A DNA stretch of 58,236 bases, from assembly GCA_029856105.1 (NCBI GenBank), contig JAHQWH010000019.1, positions 1 to 58,236 of the forward strand, read 5' to 3'. The notes beneath the pieces were generated by a model that was not told the DNA's origin, ran no database searches, and saw only the letters and a list, made by a program, of their open reading frames with translations. Position numbers and translations under genes: made by a program. This document shows positions 27,042 through 36,448 of the stretch, piece by piece. The stretch comes from Promethearchaeia archaeon (lineage in GTDB: Archaea > Asgardarchaeota > Lokiarchaeia > Sigyniarchaeales > SOKP01). Positions within the stretch are counted from its first letter, which is position 1. Every line of letters begins with the position of its first letter.

Positions 27042-27788
27042 ATGAGTAAGTTTAATTTATTATTTTTGAAGATTAAGCGTCTTTTTAACCGATTTTTAAA
27101 TCAAAAATTAATTAAAATATGTATTTATATAAGTTTATTAACTTTTTTACCTGGACTTCTTATTGGGGCGCTAATCGCGTTTTTTTTTGGTCCAGAAAGT
27201 TATAACATAATTGACAATTACATTAGTGATTTAGGGTCAATTCGTTACACTCCCGCTCCTTTCATTTTAGACGCTATCGCAATGACAACTGCTTGCTTTC
27301 TCGTACCAGTCTTTTTCTACATAACAAAAATAATAGTTTCAGATACAAAAAATATTATTTTAGATTCAAATAAGTCTATTTTTAAAAGAATTTTTTGTAT
27401 ATACATCGATTTACACGCGTTTTTTGGTTTACTTTCGCTTCTCTTTGGAGCAGTCGGATTGTTTGGGATAGGATTATTTAGCGAGGACCGAACTACTGAG
27501 TTAGGATTACATTTTACTTTTTCAATTATAATATTCGCAGGATTAGCTTTTGGAGCGTTATTTAATGGCATAGTTATCCTATTAAAGTTAAAAAAAACAA
27601 TGTTTCCGAGACTTTTAGGGCTCTATATGATGGTAGGCCCATTCATAGCAAGTGTTTTGTTTTTATTTCCACCGAATTCAGTGACAAGACCCTTTCTTGA
27701 ATGGATGATGCTTCTTACAGCTTTTCTTTGGTTAATCCCTGAATCGTTTCTTATATTAAAAAATTTTAAGTTAGCAAAAACACTCTAA
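27042..27788 (+). CDS. DUF998-like membrane protein
   Basis: 248-residue protein with about six membrane helices and the motif DNYISDLGSIRYTPAPFIL after the first helix, reminiscent of the DUF998 family. Residues 1-30 are basic and precede the first helix. It sits between two HAAS-domain genes, so it may be part of the same membrane module. No enzymatic motif is visible. Confidence 0.65.
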   Translation: MSKFNLLFLKIKRLFNRFLNQKLIKICIYISLLTFLPGLLIGALIAFFFGPESYNIIDNYISDLGSIRYTPAPFILDAIAMTTACFLVPVFFYITKIIVSDTKNIILDSNKSIFKRIFCIYIDLHAFFGLLSLLFGAVGLFGIGLFSEDRTTELGLHFTFSIIIFAGLAFGALFNGIVILLKLKKTMFPRLLGLYMMVGPFIASVLFLFPPNSVTRPFLEWMMLLTAFLWLIPESFLILKNFKLAKTL

Positions 27789-27861
27789 ATTATCTAAAAT
27801 TCTCAAAAAAAAATAGAATTTAGGGTAAATATAATTAAAAATTAAAAAAAAAGAAGTTGAT

Positions 27862-28908
27862 TTATACTTTATATTTTTGTATTTTGAATATTTTGTACAT
27901 ATCTTCTGCTAGTAATAGTACGGAACCAACAATTATGAGAACTAAAATATTCCTGTAAATGCCATAGAATTCGGGGGCAATTCCTATATTGACAAATGTT
28001 TCAGTGACATCATCCCAATTAAAGAATGGGAAGATTTCAGGTTGATTCATCAAGATTAACATTAATGGTATTGGTGCCAACTTAACGACGATCGTGATGA
28101 TGTGAATAAGTTGGTGGGTACTAGGTTGTCGATTACCAATAATTCCTCTCGAAAGGTCTAACGCACCCTCAGCAGCTATTAAAGCTCCAAAAATGCGAAG
28201 CAATATAAGAAATTGTACATCCATTAAATCTGTAAGAAATGGCTGAAATAGGAACATGCATCCAATTAGTATTAAAAAACCACCACCAATAATTTCACCG
28301 ATTGGTTTTATGAATGGTTTTAACGGTTTACCCGTTTTCTGGGAAATTGGCCAACCTTTCTCCTCAGCAGTTTCAGCTAAAAGTTTCTCCTTCGTTAAGT
28401 CTTTTTTAGATTTAAAATCCTCAGGAAAATAGCCTTCCATCGACAGTAATACGAAAACAATGGATATAATAATAAAAGATACTACTAACCCCCCTTGAAT
28501 AGCCATAATTAGTGAACCAAGAACCTCTAAGAAAGGTTCGCCTCCAAGGATTAAGTCTAAAACTATCTGAGTAACTATATTTATAGCGACTATGACTGAG
28601 AACACTATCAACAAAACTTTCGTGTATAATGGCCACATTTCTTCGGTTATATATACTTTTGGCGTTCCACGGCGCTTATATTCTTTAGCAATACTCTCTG
28701 GAGTTCCCATGTGGGTAATTGCTAACTCCACTGAGCTTTCTATAGGGTGTCCAGTTTCTGACAATTCTTCTGCTTTACTCCAAATGTGTTCTTCAAGTTC
28801 AGCTAGTATATCTTTATGTTCCTTCTTGTCTTTTATCCATTCGGGTAGTTTTGCCTTCACTTCTTTTAAATAATCCTTAATTGTTTTTTCCATAATTTTT
28901 TCACTCAT
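27862..28908 (-). CDS. HAAS-domain membrane protein
   Basis: 348-residue paralogue of the protein at 25755-26966: N-terminal HAAS domain (LKEVKAKLPEWIKDKKEHK, THMGTPESIAKEYKRRG) and about six membrane helices. It lacks the long repeated charged helix; a short charged segment (KSKKDLTKEKLLAETAEEK) stands in that place. It begins 4 bases after the padR stop, so the two form an operon, the usual pairing for HAAS proteins. Confidence 0.8.
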   Translation of the reverse strand: MSEKIMEKTIKDYLKEVKAKLPEWIKDKKEHKDILAELEEHIWSKAEELSETGHPIESSVELAITHMGTPESIAKEYKRRGTPKVYITEEMWPLYTKVLLIVFSVIVAINIVTQIVLDLILGGEPFLEVLGSLIMAIQGGLVVSFIIISIVFVLLSMEGYFPEDFKSKKDLTKEKLLAETAEEKGWPISQKTGKPLKPFIKPIGEIIGGGFLILIGCMFLFQPFLTDLMDVQFLILLRIFGALIAAEGALDLSRGIIGNRQPSTHQLIHIITIVVKLAPIPLMLILMNQPEIFPFFNWDDVTETFVNIGIAPEFYGIYRNILVLIIVGSVLLLAEDMYKIFKIQKYKV

Positions 28909-28912
28909 ATTT

Positions 28913-29437
28913 TTAACCTCTTGTATTTAATTCTTTTTCTATATTGTGACCGCATACATCACAAAATCGGAGTTCTTCATTATTAAGATCTATTTTATTA
29001 GCACACATTGGACAATAAAGGTACTTATCTTGTTTTAAATTTACTTTTACATCGAATAAAGGCGCTATTGCTTCAGTAAGTTTGGAAAAAAATCCTGATA
29101 GATAATAATATATTTTTTCACCGTATTCGGTTATATAATAAAATTTTCTTTTTCTACCAGTTTCTTCTTTTTTAGATTCGATTATCCCATCAGATTCTAA
29201 CTTTCTAAGAATTGGATATAAAGTACCTTCTACAATGACTAACATGTCATTCGTTTGGTCAGATAAATCTTTTAAGATTTGATAACCATGTGAACCTTCC
29301 TCACCAGCTTGTATAATTATGGATAGTACACAAAGTGAATTTATTCCTCGATTAATCTCAGATTCAATTTTGGATGTATAATCCTGAAATTTTGAATCCA
29401 TACCTTTAACGCTTTTTATCATGTTTTTCAACTCCAT
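28913..29437 (-). CDS. PadR-family regulator with C-terminal zinc ribbon
   Basis: 174-residue winged-helix regulator. The PadR core spans about residues 30-120 (GSHGYQILKDLSDQ, then EGTLYPILRKLESDGII and GRKRKFYYITEYGE). The C-terminus adds a zinc ribbon with cysteines 142, 145, 159 and 162 (CPMCANKI and CDVCGHN), which is unusual for PadR. It probably represses its own operon with the HAAS gene. A short inverted repeat between the TATA-like element and the gene is a candidate operator. Confidence 0.88.
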   Translation of the reverse strand: MELKNMIKSVKGMDSKFQDYTSKIESEINRGINSLCVLSIIIQAGEEGSHGYQILKDLSDQTNDMLVIVEGTLYPILRKLESDGIIESKKEETGRKRKFYYITEYGEKIYYYLSGFFSKLTEAIAPLFDVKVNLKQDKYLYCPMCANKIDLNNEELRFCDVCGHNIEKELNTRG

Positions 29438-29467
29438 TTATTTTATTTTGTATTGATTTTTTAAAAT

Positions 29468-29496
29468 AGTATTTTATCAATACTGTTTTATATATA
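29468..29496 (-). promoter_or_regulatory. Candidate padR promoter and operator
   Basis: A TATA-like element (TATATATAAAAC on the minus strand, about 29497-29486) lies about 50 bases upstream of the padR ATG. Just downstream of it, AGTAT at 29468-29472 and ATACT at 29480-29484 form an inverted repeat with a 7-base spacer, placed where a repressor would block initiation. Five-base arms are weak evidence on their own. Confidence 0.35.
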
Positions 29497-29583
29497 TTAT
29501 GGGATGAATGATATATAAATCTTTGGACCATCCTTAAATTTCATCAAAAATTGTTGAACAAGTAGTATTAAGCCATGATTTGC

Positions 29584-30444
29584 TTAATTTCTTCTTTTAA
29601 AATATATATCATGAAAAACTACAGCTCCGAACAAACCAAAAAGATCAAAAGTGAACCAGAATATACTAAAGAGAACTAAAATAAAAACGAATTCTTTATA
29701 AATAAGGATTGATTGTATCACTTTTACAATAACATTACTTATTGCTAAGAACCATATTATTTGCTTTCCTTTTAATTTCAACTTAAAAAAATACCAATTT
29801 TTATTAGAGCTATCCAGTAGAAGAAATATATTCACTCCAAGTAACCCTCCTGAAGCTAAACCAATAGGAAAATAATAAATTGTCATGAAACCATAATATA
29901 AAAAAATCCAGCTTAAGATTAGGTTGAATAAACCACCTAAAACAGAACAAGATACAAATAAAAATAATAAAAATTTTGGACCATATTTATTCTCAATAGT
30001 TCTGATATAATAGTAAGAACAAACTAATAATATGATAAAATAAGCTAATTCGATTGGGTTAGAAAAGTAAATAACGAAAATTGAAGTGAATAAAGTCCAT
30101 ATAAATGAATAGGTCTGCATATAGGGATATAAAACTAAAGCAAAGTAGTTAATACACATATAAGATGGATAAAAATAAGCGATTATCGAGGAAATAAGTA
30201 ATATTGTGTATAAAACGAGCGTTCCACTAATAGATCTTTCTCCTCGGACACCTATATCTTTGATTATTCTATATTGTGCCCTAATTCTTTGTTTCTTCTT
30301 AACTTGCTTTTCAAGATATTCAACATCTAACTTACATTCATGATTTTCTGGTAATCGGTGTTTACCACAAAAATGGCCCCCACAATAATTACAATTAAAG
30401 GGCATTATTCCAGCTTCTTCACCACAAAATTCGCAATAAGGCAA
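29584..30444 (-). CDS. AN1-type zinc finger fused to rhomboid-like membrane domain
   Basis: 286 residues. The N-terminus is a complete AN1 zinc finger: C4, C7, C18, C21, C26, H29, H35, C37. A basic linker leads to about six membrane helices with rhomboid-like features: TYSFIWTLFTSIFV, RTIENKYGPKFLLFL, and GLASGG with Ser198 at the usual nucleophile place. The expected catalytic His in the last helix is not evident (FDLFGLFGAVVF), so it is probably a pseudoprotease in the Derlin/iRhom sense. AN1 fingers occur in ubiquitin and ER-quality-control proteins in eukaryotes. Confidence 0.75.
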   Translation of the reverse strand: MPYCEFCGEEAGIMPFNCNYCGGHFCGKHRLPENHECKLDVEYLEKQVKKKQRIRAQYRIIKDIGVRGERSISGTLVLYTILLISSIIAYFYPSYMCINYFALVLYPYMQTYSFIWTLFTSIFVIYFSNPIELAYFIILLVCSYYYIRTIENKYGPKFLLFLFVSCSVLGGLFNLILSWIFLYYGFMTIYYFPIGLASGGLLGVNIFLLLDSSNKNWYFFKLKLKGKQIIWFLAISNVIVKVIQSILIYKEFVFILVLFSIFWFTFDLFGLFGAVVFHDIYFKRRN

Positions 30445-30638
30445 TAAATTTCTCCAAGGTTAATTTTTGAATAAAATTCAATTTATGTCTTCAATTATAT
30501 TTCGATTTAAATCTATTTAAATCTTAGTGATGTTTTAAATTTTGAAGAAAATCTTATTTAGAGATTAAACTCTAAATCTGAATGCTTTCCTCCACCACCA
30601 AAAGATTAATTTAGGTATATTTTCTTATTTAAAATGAT

Positions 30639-31472
30639 ATGAATTTATCAAACGATCTTAACCAAAAACTTGGAAAACTAATTCAATTTTTAAAAAACAA
30701 AAAAATTGTTGTTGCTTTCTCTGGTGGAGTTGACAGTAGCTTATTAGCGTTTATTTCAACTAAATATGCTAAAAAAGCATTACTTGTAACAGAAAAATCA
30801 ATACTTTATCCTGATGATGAAATTAAATTAACGAGCGAATTTGCAAAAAAATACGGCATAATGCACTTGATAATCGAGCGCGATCCTTTAAAAGATGAAA
30901 AATTTAGGGTTAATCCTAAAAATCGTTGTTATATTTGTAAAACAGGTTTATATAAGGATATAATAAAAATCAAGGAAGAAAGGGATTTCGATTTAATAGT
31001 AGATGGATCAAACATCGACGATCTTTCAGATTATAGGCCAGGAATGCAAGCTTTGAAAGAATTAAATATTACTACTCCTTATATAGATTTCAAGATTAAC
31101 AAACAAGAGATTAGAGAGATATGTAAATACTTCAACTTAGATGTACAATCGAAGCCTTCAATGGCGTGTTTTTCGTCGCGTATACCTTACGACCAAGATA
31201 TCAACGAGGAAAAATTAGATATGATTAGAGAGGCTGAATCTTTCTTGAGAAACACATACAATTTAAACCAATTACGAGTTAGACTACACGAAGGAAAACT
31301 AGCACGAATTGAGCTGATGCCCGAAGACATTATGAAAGTTATGACTAATGAAAACTTTAAAAAAATAAAAACTAAATTCAAACAACTAGGATTTTGCTAC
31401 ATTGCGATTGATTTAGAAGGATTTAGGTCTGGATCACTAAACGAAGTTCTTGCTTTTAACGAAGAAGACTAA
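30639..31472 (+). CDS. larE: LarE-type ATP-dependent sulfurtransferase
   Basis: 277-residue PP-loop enzyme. The ATP loop is FSGGVDSSLL, a CYIC pair is at 97-100, and KPSMACFSSRIPY holds Cys177, equivalent to the sacrificial cysteine of LarE. LarE adds sulfur to the pyridinium dicarboxylate precursor of the nickel-pincer cofactor of lactate racemase. No larA, larB or larC is in this window, so either partners lie elsewhere or the protein serves another sulfur-transfer reaction. It converges on the PurM-like gene. Confidence 0.88.
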   Translation: MNLSNDLNQKLGKLIQFLKNKKIVVAFSGGVDSSLLAFISTKYAKKALLVTEKSILYPDDEIKLTSEFAKKYGIMHLIIERDPLKDEKFRVNPKNRCYICKTGLYKDIIKIKEERDFDLIVDGSNIDDLSDYRPGMQALKELNITTPYIDFKINKQEIREICKYFNLDVQSKPSMACFSSRIPYDQDINEEKLDMIREAESFLRNTYNLNQLRVRLHEGKLARIELMPEDIMKVMTNENFKKIKTKFKQLGFCYIAIDLEGFRSGSLNEVLAFNEED

Positions 31473-31493
31473 ATTTTAGGGTATAAAGAAACT

Positions 31494-32879
31494 TTAAACA
31501 CTTTGTTTTTTAACGTAATCAATAATTTTTTGTCTTTTTTTCAAAGCCATTGTAGCTGCTTTTTCAATTTTCTTTTCCATTTCTAACTTCAATTCAGGAG
31601 TTTCTTTCCCTATTTCTTGTTTGATTTTAGTGTAAGCAGATTCTCGAAATTGAGGGAGAATTGATCTTTTTTCTTCTCCTTCGTAAATCATAGTTACTTG
31701 CTTAGAATTGTCAACATAACCGATTTCAGCACATCTGATATTTATTGCAGCCAAATCACTAATTATTTGTTCCGATATTCTGTCTGAGCAGTAAATTAAA
31801 AGCGCATCTAGCGATACACCTAAGTAATCAACTCCCACTTTTTCTAATAACTCCAACACTACGGGATTAACAAGTCCTCGTACGCGATCTTCATAAATTG
31901 TTACGCCTGATTTCGCTTCGTAGTTTATTTCGTATAAATCTCCTCTAAGGCCCCCGTTTGTAACATCACACATCGCCCTTATCTCCTTACGATATTCTTT
32001 ATTTAGCAAGACATTGCAAGCTTCTAAGAATTTGATATTCATCGTTTCGTTTACAACATTATGGTTTCCCGAGTATATTGCTGTTGTCGTTATAGTTCCA
32101 CCTCCCGCACCCTCTGTCATTAATATTCTATCTCCAACTTGGATGTTACGTCTCGCTAATAAGTTCTTTCGAACGAGTCCGATCGCACTTATTCCCCCTA
32201 CTAAACGATCTCCAATAACCATATCACCCCCTATTCTTAATGTAGAACCGGCTGTAATTGGTACATGTGAAAGTTCTGCTACTGCCGAAACTCCGGCCAT
32301 AAAATCAAAAAGTTTTCCTACATCGGCGTCGTCTCCTAAATGGACATCAATCATTATGGAAATTGGTTCTGCTCCTTTGACATATAGATCACGTAAGCAC
32401 GCCCGAGCAACGTGAAACCCGCATATAAATGGAAAATCGCTGAGCCGGCTATGGATTCCCTCCATTTTAGAAACAATTATTAAATCCTCCGTTCCTTCAA
32501 AACCTTTAATATCCGATAGTTTAACCGCTCCAGCATCGTCTAAGGAACTAGGAGATAAATATGGTTGTCGATTCGTTTCCGATAGTTCGGCTATCAATTT
32601 ATGAACAAAAAAATCCCCAGCACCTCTACACCCTACTCCTTGCTTTCCCACCGTCACGTTGGCTTTATTAATATCTAATAAATCTTTAATGAAAGGTTCT
32701 GAAATTTTTGATATATCGCTCTTCTTACATTCTATTAGAACAGCATTCGCAAGCGTATAAGCAGACTCTTTATCAATATCCTTAAAATCAACATATTCCT
32801 GAACTAACCTCTTAAGAATTTCTTCGTCAGTTTTTTTTTGTCTTATTAATCTTCTTGTTAACCCTTCTAAGTCGCTCAA
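31494..32879 (-). CDS. AIR synthase (PurM)-related ATP-binding protein
   Basis: 461-residue member of the PurM/SelD/HypE/ThiL superfamily. The N-terminal helical ~70 residues precede GVGCRGAGDFFVHKLIAEL and the ATP-binding core (SSLDDAGAVKL, IDVHLGDDADVGKLFDFMAG, GDRLVGGISAIGLV, TEGAGGGTITTT). CDVTNGGLRGDLYEI starts the C-terminal domain. It is not purM itself. Superfamily members in methanogens include uncharacterised marker proteins. The substrate is unknown; ATP-dependent activation of a small molecule or a thiocarboxylate is plausible. Confidence 0.75.
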   Translation of the reverse strand: MSDLEGLTRRLIRQKKTDEEILKRLVQEYVDFKDIDKESAYTLANAVLIECKKSDISKISEPFIKDLLDINKANVTVGKQGVGCRGAGDFFVHKLIAELSETNRQPYLSPSSLDDAGAVKLSDIKGFEGTEDLIIVSKMEGIHSRLSDFPFICGFHVARACLRDLYVKGAEPISIMIDVHLGDDADVGKLFDFMAGVSAVAELSHVPITAGSTLRIGGDMVIGDRLVGGISAIGLVRKNLLARRNIQVGDRILMTEGAGGGTITTTAIYSGNHNVVNETMNIKFLEACNVLLNKEYRKEIRAMCDVTNGGLRGDLYEINYEAKSGVTIYEDRVRGLVNPVVLELLEKVGVDYLGVSLDALLIYCSDRISEQIISDLAAINIRCAEIGYVDNSKQVTMIYEGEEKRSILPQFRESAYTKIKQEIGKETPELKLEMEKKIEKAATMALKKRQKIIDYVKKQSV

Positions 32880-33037
32880 AACTCTACACCTAATAGATAC
32901 TTTTAAAATTAGATTGATATTAGATTTGAAATTATATTTTTAAGAATGATAGCAATAATTAGCAAAAAAATCTTTGCTCTTAAAACCGTCTACTTAGAAA
33001 AAAAAACATTTGCTAAAATTATTTTACCTCTAAAATA

Positions 33038-33442
33038 CTATCCGTGAATTTCAATTTTTTCTATAGAAGCGGCTTTTTCAATGTTATTAAATAACCTTTC
33101 GAGCGAAAAAGGTTTGTTTTTAAAACTAGTAACCCCTATCGAAAGTGCTGTCTCTTTAATTGAGCGATCAGCGCTTACAAAAATAATTTTTGGCTTTATA
33201 TCGATAGAATTTTGGAAAATTTCTTTTGCTGCTTCTATTCCATTTTTAATAGGCATCCTATGATCCATTAAAATAACATCTGGTTTACTCGAAAAACGGT
33301 TGTACATATTTACGGCCTCTTCACCATCTTTAGCGGAGCCAACGACATTATAACCATTTAGTTGTAAAGCTTTTTCATAAAGTAACCTTAGGGAATGATC
33401 ATCCTCAACGATAAATATGTTTATTATAGGAGTACACCTCAA
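33038..33442 (-). CDS. CheY-like response regulator receiver
   Basis: 134-residue single-domain receiver. Acidic pocket D14 and D15 (IVEDDHSL), phosphoacceptor D60 (VILMDHRMP), switch Ser90 (FVSADRS) and Lys110 (FKNKPFS) are all present. There is no output domain and no kinase gene in the window, so it must work through protein contact with partners encoded elsewhere. Confidence 0.9.
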   Translation of the reverse strand: MRCTPIINIFIVEDDHSLRLLYEKALQLNGYNVVGSAKDGEEAVNMYNRFSSKPDVILMDHRMPIKNGIEAAKEIFQNSIDIKPKIIFVSADRSIKETALSIGVTSFKNKPFSLERLFNNIEKAASIEKIEIHG

Positions 33443-33893
33443 ACGCTAATTTAATTTAATTAATTTCAATTTCTCTCAATAATTTCTTCTAATTAAAACT
33501 AAATGATTAAGTAAACCCTATAAAAAATATATAAAATATCTTTATAAAAACTTGCTCAATATTTTTACATCATTGTCTAAGAAATACAAAACCACGATTA
33601 CAAATAACAATATAAGATAACTTTTTTTATAATTGTTTGTTTGTAATAATAATACAGTTTTTGATCTGCTATTTTTTGCCTTTTAAGAAATTAAGTTAAA
33701 AATATTAACGAAATTTAAATAATGATAAATTAAATTATTAAAATTTAAGATTTTGGTTACATATTTCCTTAAATCAAAAACAACTATCGTTCTTTTGAGA
33801 GAAATTTTTTGATTAATTAACTAAAACTAAAAGGTTTAAATAAGTAGAATCTTTATTTTTAATTGGTAATAAAAACTTTAATAAAAAAAAATA
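33443..33893. other. Intergenic region, 451 bases, no gene seen
   Basis: Very AT-rich sequence between the divergent receiver and feoA genes with no coding-like frame, tRNA or repeat that I could recognise. A TATA-like element (AGGTTTAAATAAG, about 33831-33843) lies roughly 50-60 bases before the feoA ATG and probably drives feoAB. The remainder may be upstream regulatory DNA for both genes. Confidence 0.5.
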
Positions 33894-34223
33894 ATGCCAT
33901 TCCAACCACATCACCCTAGACACCCTAGACACCCTAGACACCCTAGACATCGTAGAATAAGTCAAAAAATAGGAACTCGACTCACAACTTATCTAACCGA
34001 GTGCGAAAGCGGAGAGGAAGTTATCGTATTAAGTGTAAATGCTGGATATAGGGCAAAGACACGCCTTGCTAATTTAGGGATTGTACCCGGAGTAAAAGTG
34101 AAAAAAATGAAAAATGCCCCTTTTCGAGGACCAATAGAAATAAAAGTTAAAGGCTCATCCTTAGTCCTTGGTAGAGGTTTAGCATCTAGAATAATAGTAA
34201 GTCGTAACAATTCTTGTACTTAA
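33894..34223 (+). CDS. feoA: FeoA-domain protein with His-Pro-Arg repeat tail
   Basis: 109 residues. The C-terminal ~75 form the SH3-like FeoA domain (EEVIVLSVNAGYRAKTRLAN, LGIVPGVKVKKMKNAPFRGP, RGLASRIIV). The first ~20 residues are an unusual basic, His-rich tail made of HPR repeats. FeoA assists ferrous-iron uptake by FeoB, encoded 86 bases downstream on the same strand. The tail could bind metal or membrane phosphate; neither is typical of FeoA. Confidence 0.9.
   Translation: MPFQPHHPRHPRHPRHPRHRRISQKIGTRLTTYLTECESGEEVIVLSVNAGYRAKTRLANLGIVPGVKVKKMKNAPFRGPIEIKVKGSSLVLGRGLASRIIVSRNNSCT
33912..33956 (+). repeat. Tandem 9-base repeat in feoA
   Basis: Four perfect copies of CACCCTAGA (33912-33947), then a degenerate fifth (CATCGTAGA). 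In frame they encode His-Pro-Arg four times, then His-Arg-Arg. A unit of three codons can expand or contract without frameshift, so length variation between strains is expected. Confidence 0.95.
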
Positions 34224-34309
34224 TAATAGCGTTATAAGATTAAATTGGATTGTTTTTATAAAAATTTCTTTAGAGGATTTCATTAAAAAAAGATGGGAAG
34301 TTTTAAAAA

Positions 34310-36448
34310 ATGAGCGGTCACACTCCAAATAATAAACTAAAAAATACAGGAATGTATAAGGATATAATTAATATTGCCTTAGCAGGAAATCCAAACGTAG
34401 GAAAATCAGTTATTTTTAACCAACTTACTGGGTTAAGCCAAACCATAGGAAATTGGCCCGGCAAAACAGTTGAAAGAATGGAAGGCCATCTTGATTTTTT
34501 AGGATATCGTTTTAATATCGTTGATTTACCTGGTATTTATTCTCTTTCTACCTACTCCTTAGAGGAAATAGTAAGTAGAGAATATATTGTTTCTGATGAT
34601 GTTGATGTTATTATCAATGTTGTTGATGCCACGAATTTAGAACGAAATTTATTTTTTACGTTTCAGTTACTTGAATTAAAAGTTCCATTAATTATTGCAA
34701 TTAACCAAATGGATATTTTAAGAAGAAGGAATATGGAAATTGATTTTAAAGCGTTGGAAAACATTTTCAAATTGCCCGTACTCCCTGTAGTTGCCGTACA
34801 TGGTACGGGTGTCCATCAACTATTAGAAGAAGCTATTGAAATGGTTGTTTTTCAGCATCCCCATGCTCATTACAATGAAAAAACCCGGGATGAGCACGAC
34901 CATCATTCTCACGACTATTATCGAACAGAACATATTCACGATAAAGTAAAAGTAAATAGTAAAGTGAAAAATAATTTTAAATTTCCTGAGTTATCTAAAG
35001 TGCTCTCCTTTGGGAAAGAAGTTGAGTCGTGTATTGGCAAATTAGTTTTGGAGATTAATAATAATCAACTCACTTCTGCCCTAATTAAATACCCACCAAG
35101 GTTCTTAGCAATTAAATTATTGGAAAATGATGAAGAAATTAAAAGTAGTTTTAAAAATAATGAAATTATAAAAAATGCCGATGAGTTTCGAAATCAATTA
35201 GAAGATATTCACGGAGAAGATGTTCATACGATAATATCGTCAGAAATTTACAATAAAATTCATGTCATAAGCGATAAAGTTTTATTAATAAAACCACATA
35301 AAGGAAAAAAGAAAGTCAGACTCGCTGATGTATTCGATCATCTTACTACTCATTCAATCTTAGGTTATCTTATTTTAGTTGCTGTATTATTTGGTATTTA
35401 TTCCTTTACTTTTTCTTTTGGAAATTTTTTTAGTGGATTAATAGATGAGCTATATACGACATGGAGTGAATTTATTTACAATTCTTTTGGAGAGGAGAAT
35501 TTAATAGTTAAGATATTTTGGGATGGCGGGCTGGGAGGATTTCTAGGCGGTATAGGCGGTGTCTTAGTATATGTCATACCTTTCTTTTTAATAATTGAAA
35601 TTTTACAAGATTCTGGTTACTTACCTCGAGCAGCATTTTTAATGGATAAAGCTATGCATACGATCGGGGTCCACGGAAAAACTATTATTCCAATGATTTT
35701 AGGATTTGGTTGTAATGTCCCTGCATGTGCAGGGTGCAGAATTATGGAAACAGAACGAGAAAAAAAATTATCTGTCGTATTATCTTCTCTTGTACCATGC
35801 GCAGCAGTAATGACTGTTGTGTTAGGATTGGTAGGGAGATATGTAGGATTTTACTGGGTAACCATTTTGTTTTTAATAAACTTTGGTGTTATTTTTTTAA
35901 TAGGTCGAATTCTAAATAAAGTAATGCCTGGTCAATGCACGGAACTCATAATGGAAATGCACGAATACAGGATGCCAAATTCTAAAGTTATTCTTAAACA
36001 AACATGGGTTAGAACAAGAGAGTTTGTATATAAGGCTTTGCCAGTTATAATTGTTCTTGGGATTCTTTTAGAAATTTTATTAATCTTTAATGCTTTAGAG
36101 CCAATAAATGTCATTTTGGCCCCTGTAAACGTGTTCTGGCTAGGACTTCCGGCAATAACGGGAGTATTTCTAATATACGGAATTTTAAGGAAGGAATTAA
36201 CTTTAGTCCTCTTAGTTGTTTTAGCTAATTCAATTGGTGTTCCTTTAATAGAATTATTAACGCCCTTCCAAATGATTAATTTTAGTTTAGTTACAATGCT
36301 ATATATCCCCTGTTTTGCGACCATTATTATTATTGCTAAACAAACTAGCTGGAAATACGCGATCCAAATTTCATTATTAGAGATAGGTGTAGCCTTATTG
36401 ATTGGTGGTATTTTAAATTTTGGATATGTAATATTTTCAAGTTTCTAA
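34310..36448 (+). CDS. feoB: Ferrous iron transporter FeoB
   Basis: 712-residue inner-membrane Fe(II) transporter. N-terminal G domain: G1 GNPNVGKS (26-33), G2 region SQTIGNWPGKTVE, G3 DLPG, G4 NQMD. The C-terminal membrane domain includes the Gate motifs (GYLPRAAFLMDKAMHTIGVH, then GFGCNVPACAGCRIMETERE). Between the G domain and the membrane domain lies a His/Asp-rich insertion around residues 180-215 (VFQHPHAHYNEK and DEHDHHSHDYY). That insertion, with the His-rich FeoA tail, suggests metal capture on the cytoplasmic side. Confidence 0.96.
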   Translation: MSGHTPNNKLKNTGMYKDIINIALAGNPNVGKSVIFNQLTGLSQTIGNWPGKTVERMEGHLDFLGYRFNIVDLPGIYSLSTYSLEEIVSREYIVSDDVDVIINVVDATNLERNLFFTFQLLELKVPLIIAINQMDILRRRNMEIDFKALENIFKLPVLPVVAVHGTGVHQLLEEAIEMVVFQHPHAHYNEKTRDEHDHHSHDYYRTEHIHDKVKVNSKVKNNFKFPELSKVLSFGKEVESCIGKLVLEINNNQLTSALIKYPPRFLAIKLLENDEEIKSSFKNNEIIKNADEFRNQLEDIHGEDVHTIISSEIYNKIHVISDKVLLIKPHKGKKKVRLADVFDHLTTHSILGYLILVAVLFGIYSFTFSFGNFFSGLIDELYTTWSEFIYNSFGEENLIVKIFWDGGLGGFLGGIGGVLVYVIPFFLIIEILQDSGYLPRAAFLMDKAMHTIGVHGKTIIPMILGFGCNVPACAGCRIMETEREKKLSVVLSSLVPCAAVMTVVLGLVGRYVGFYWVTILFLINFGVIFLIGRILNKVMPGQCTELIMEMHEYRMPNSKVILKQTWVRTREFVYKALPVIIVLGILLEILLIFNALEPINVILAPVNVFWLGLPAITGVFLIYGILRKELTLVLLVVLANSIGVPLIELLTPFQMINFSLVTMLYIPCFATIIIIAKQTSWKYAIQISLLEIGVALLIGGILNFGYVIFSSF

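Noticed and set aside
33912..33956. Short tandem repeat as a possible CRISPR-like array
   Set aside because: The 9-base units have no spacers and encode in-frame His-Pro-Arg within feoA; it is a coding microsatellite.
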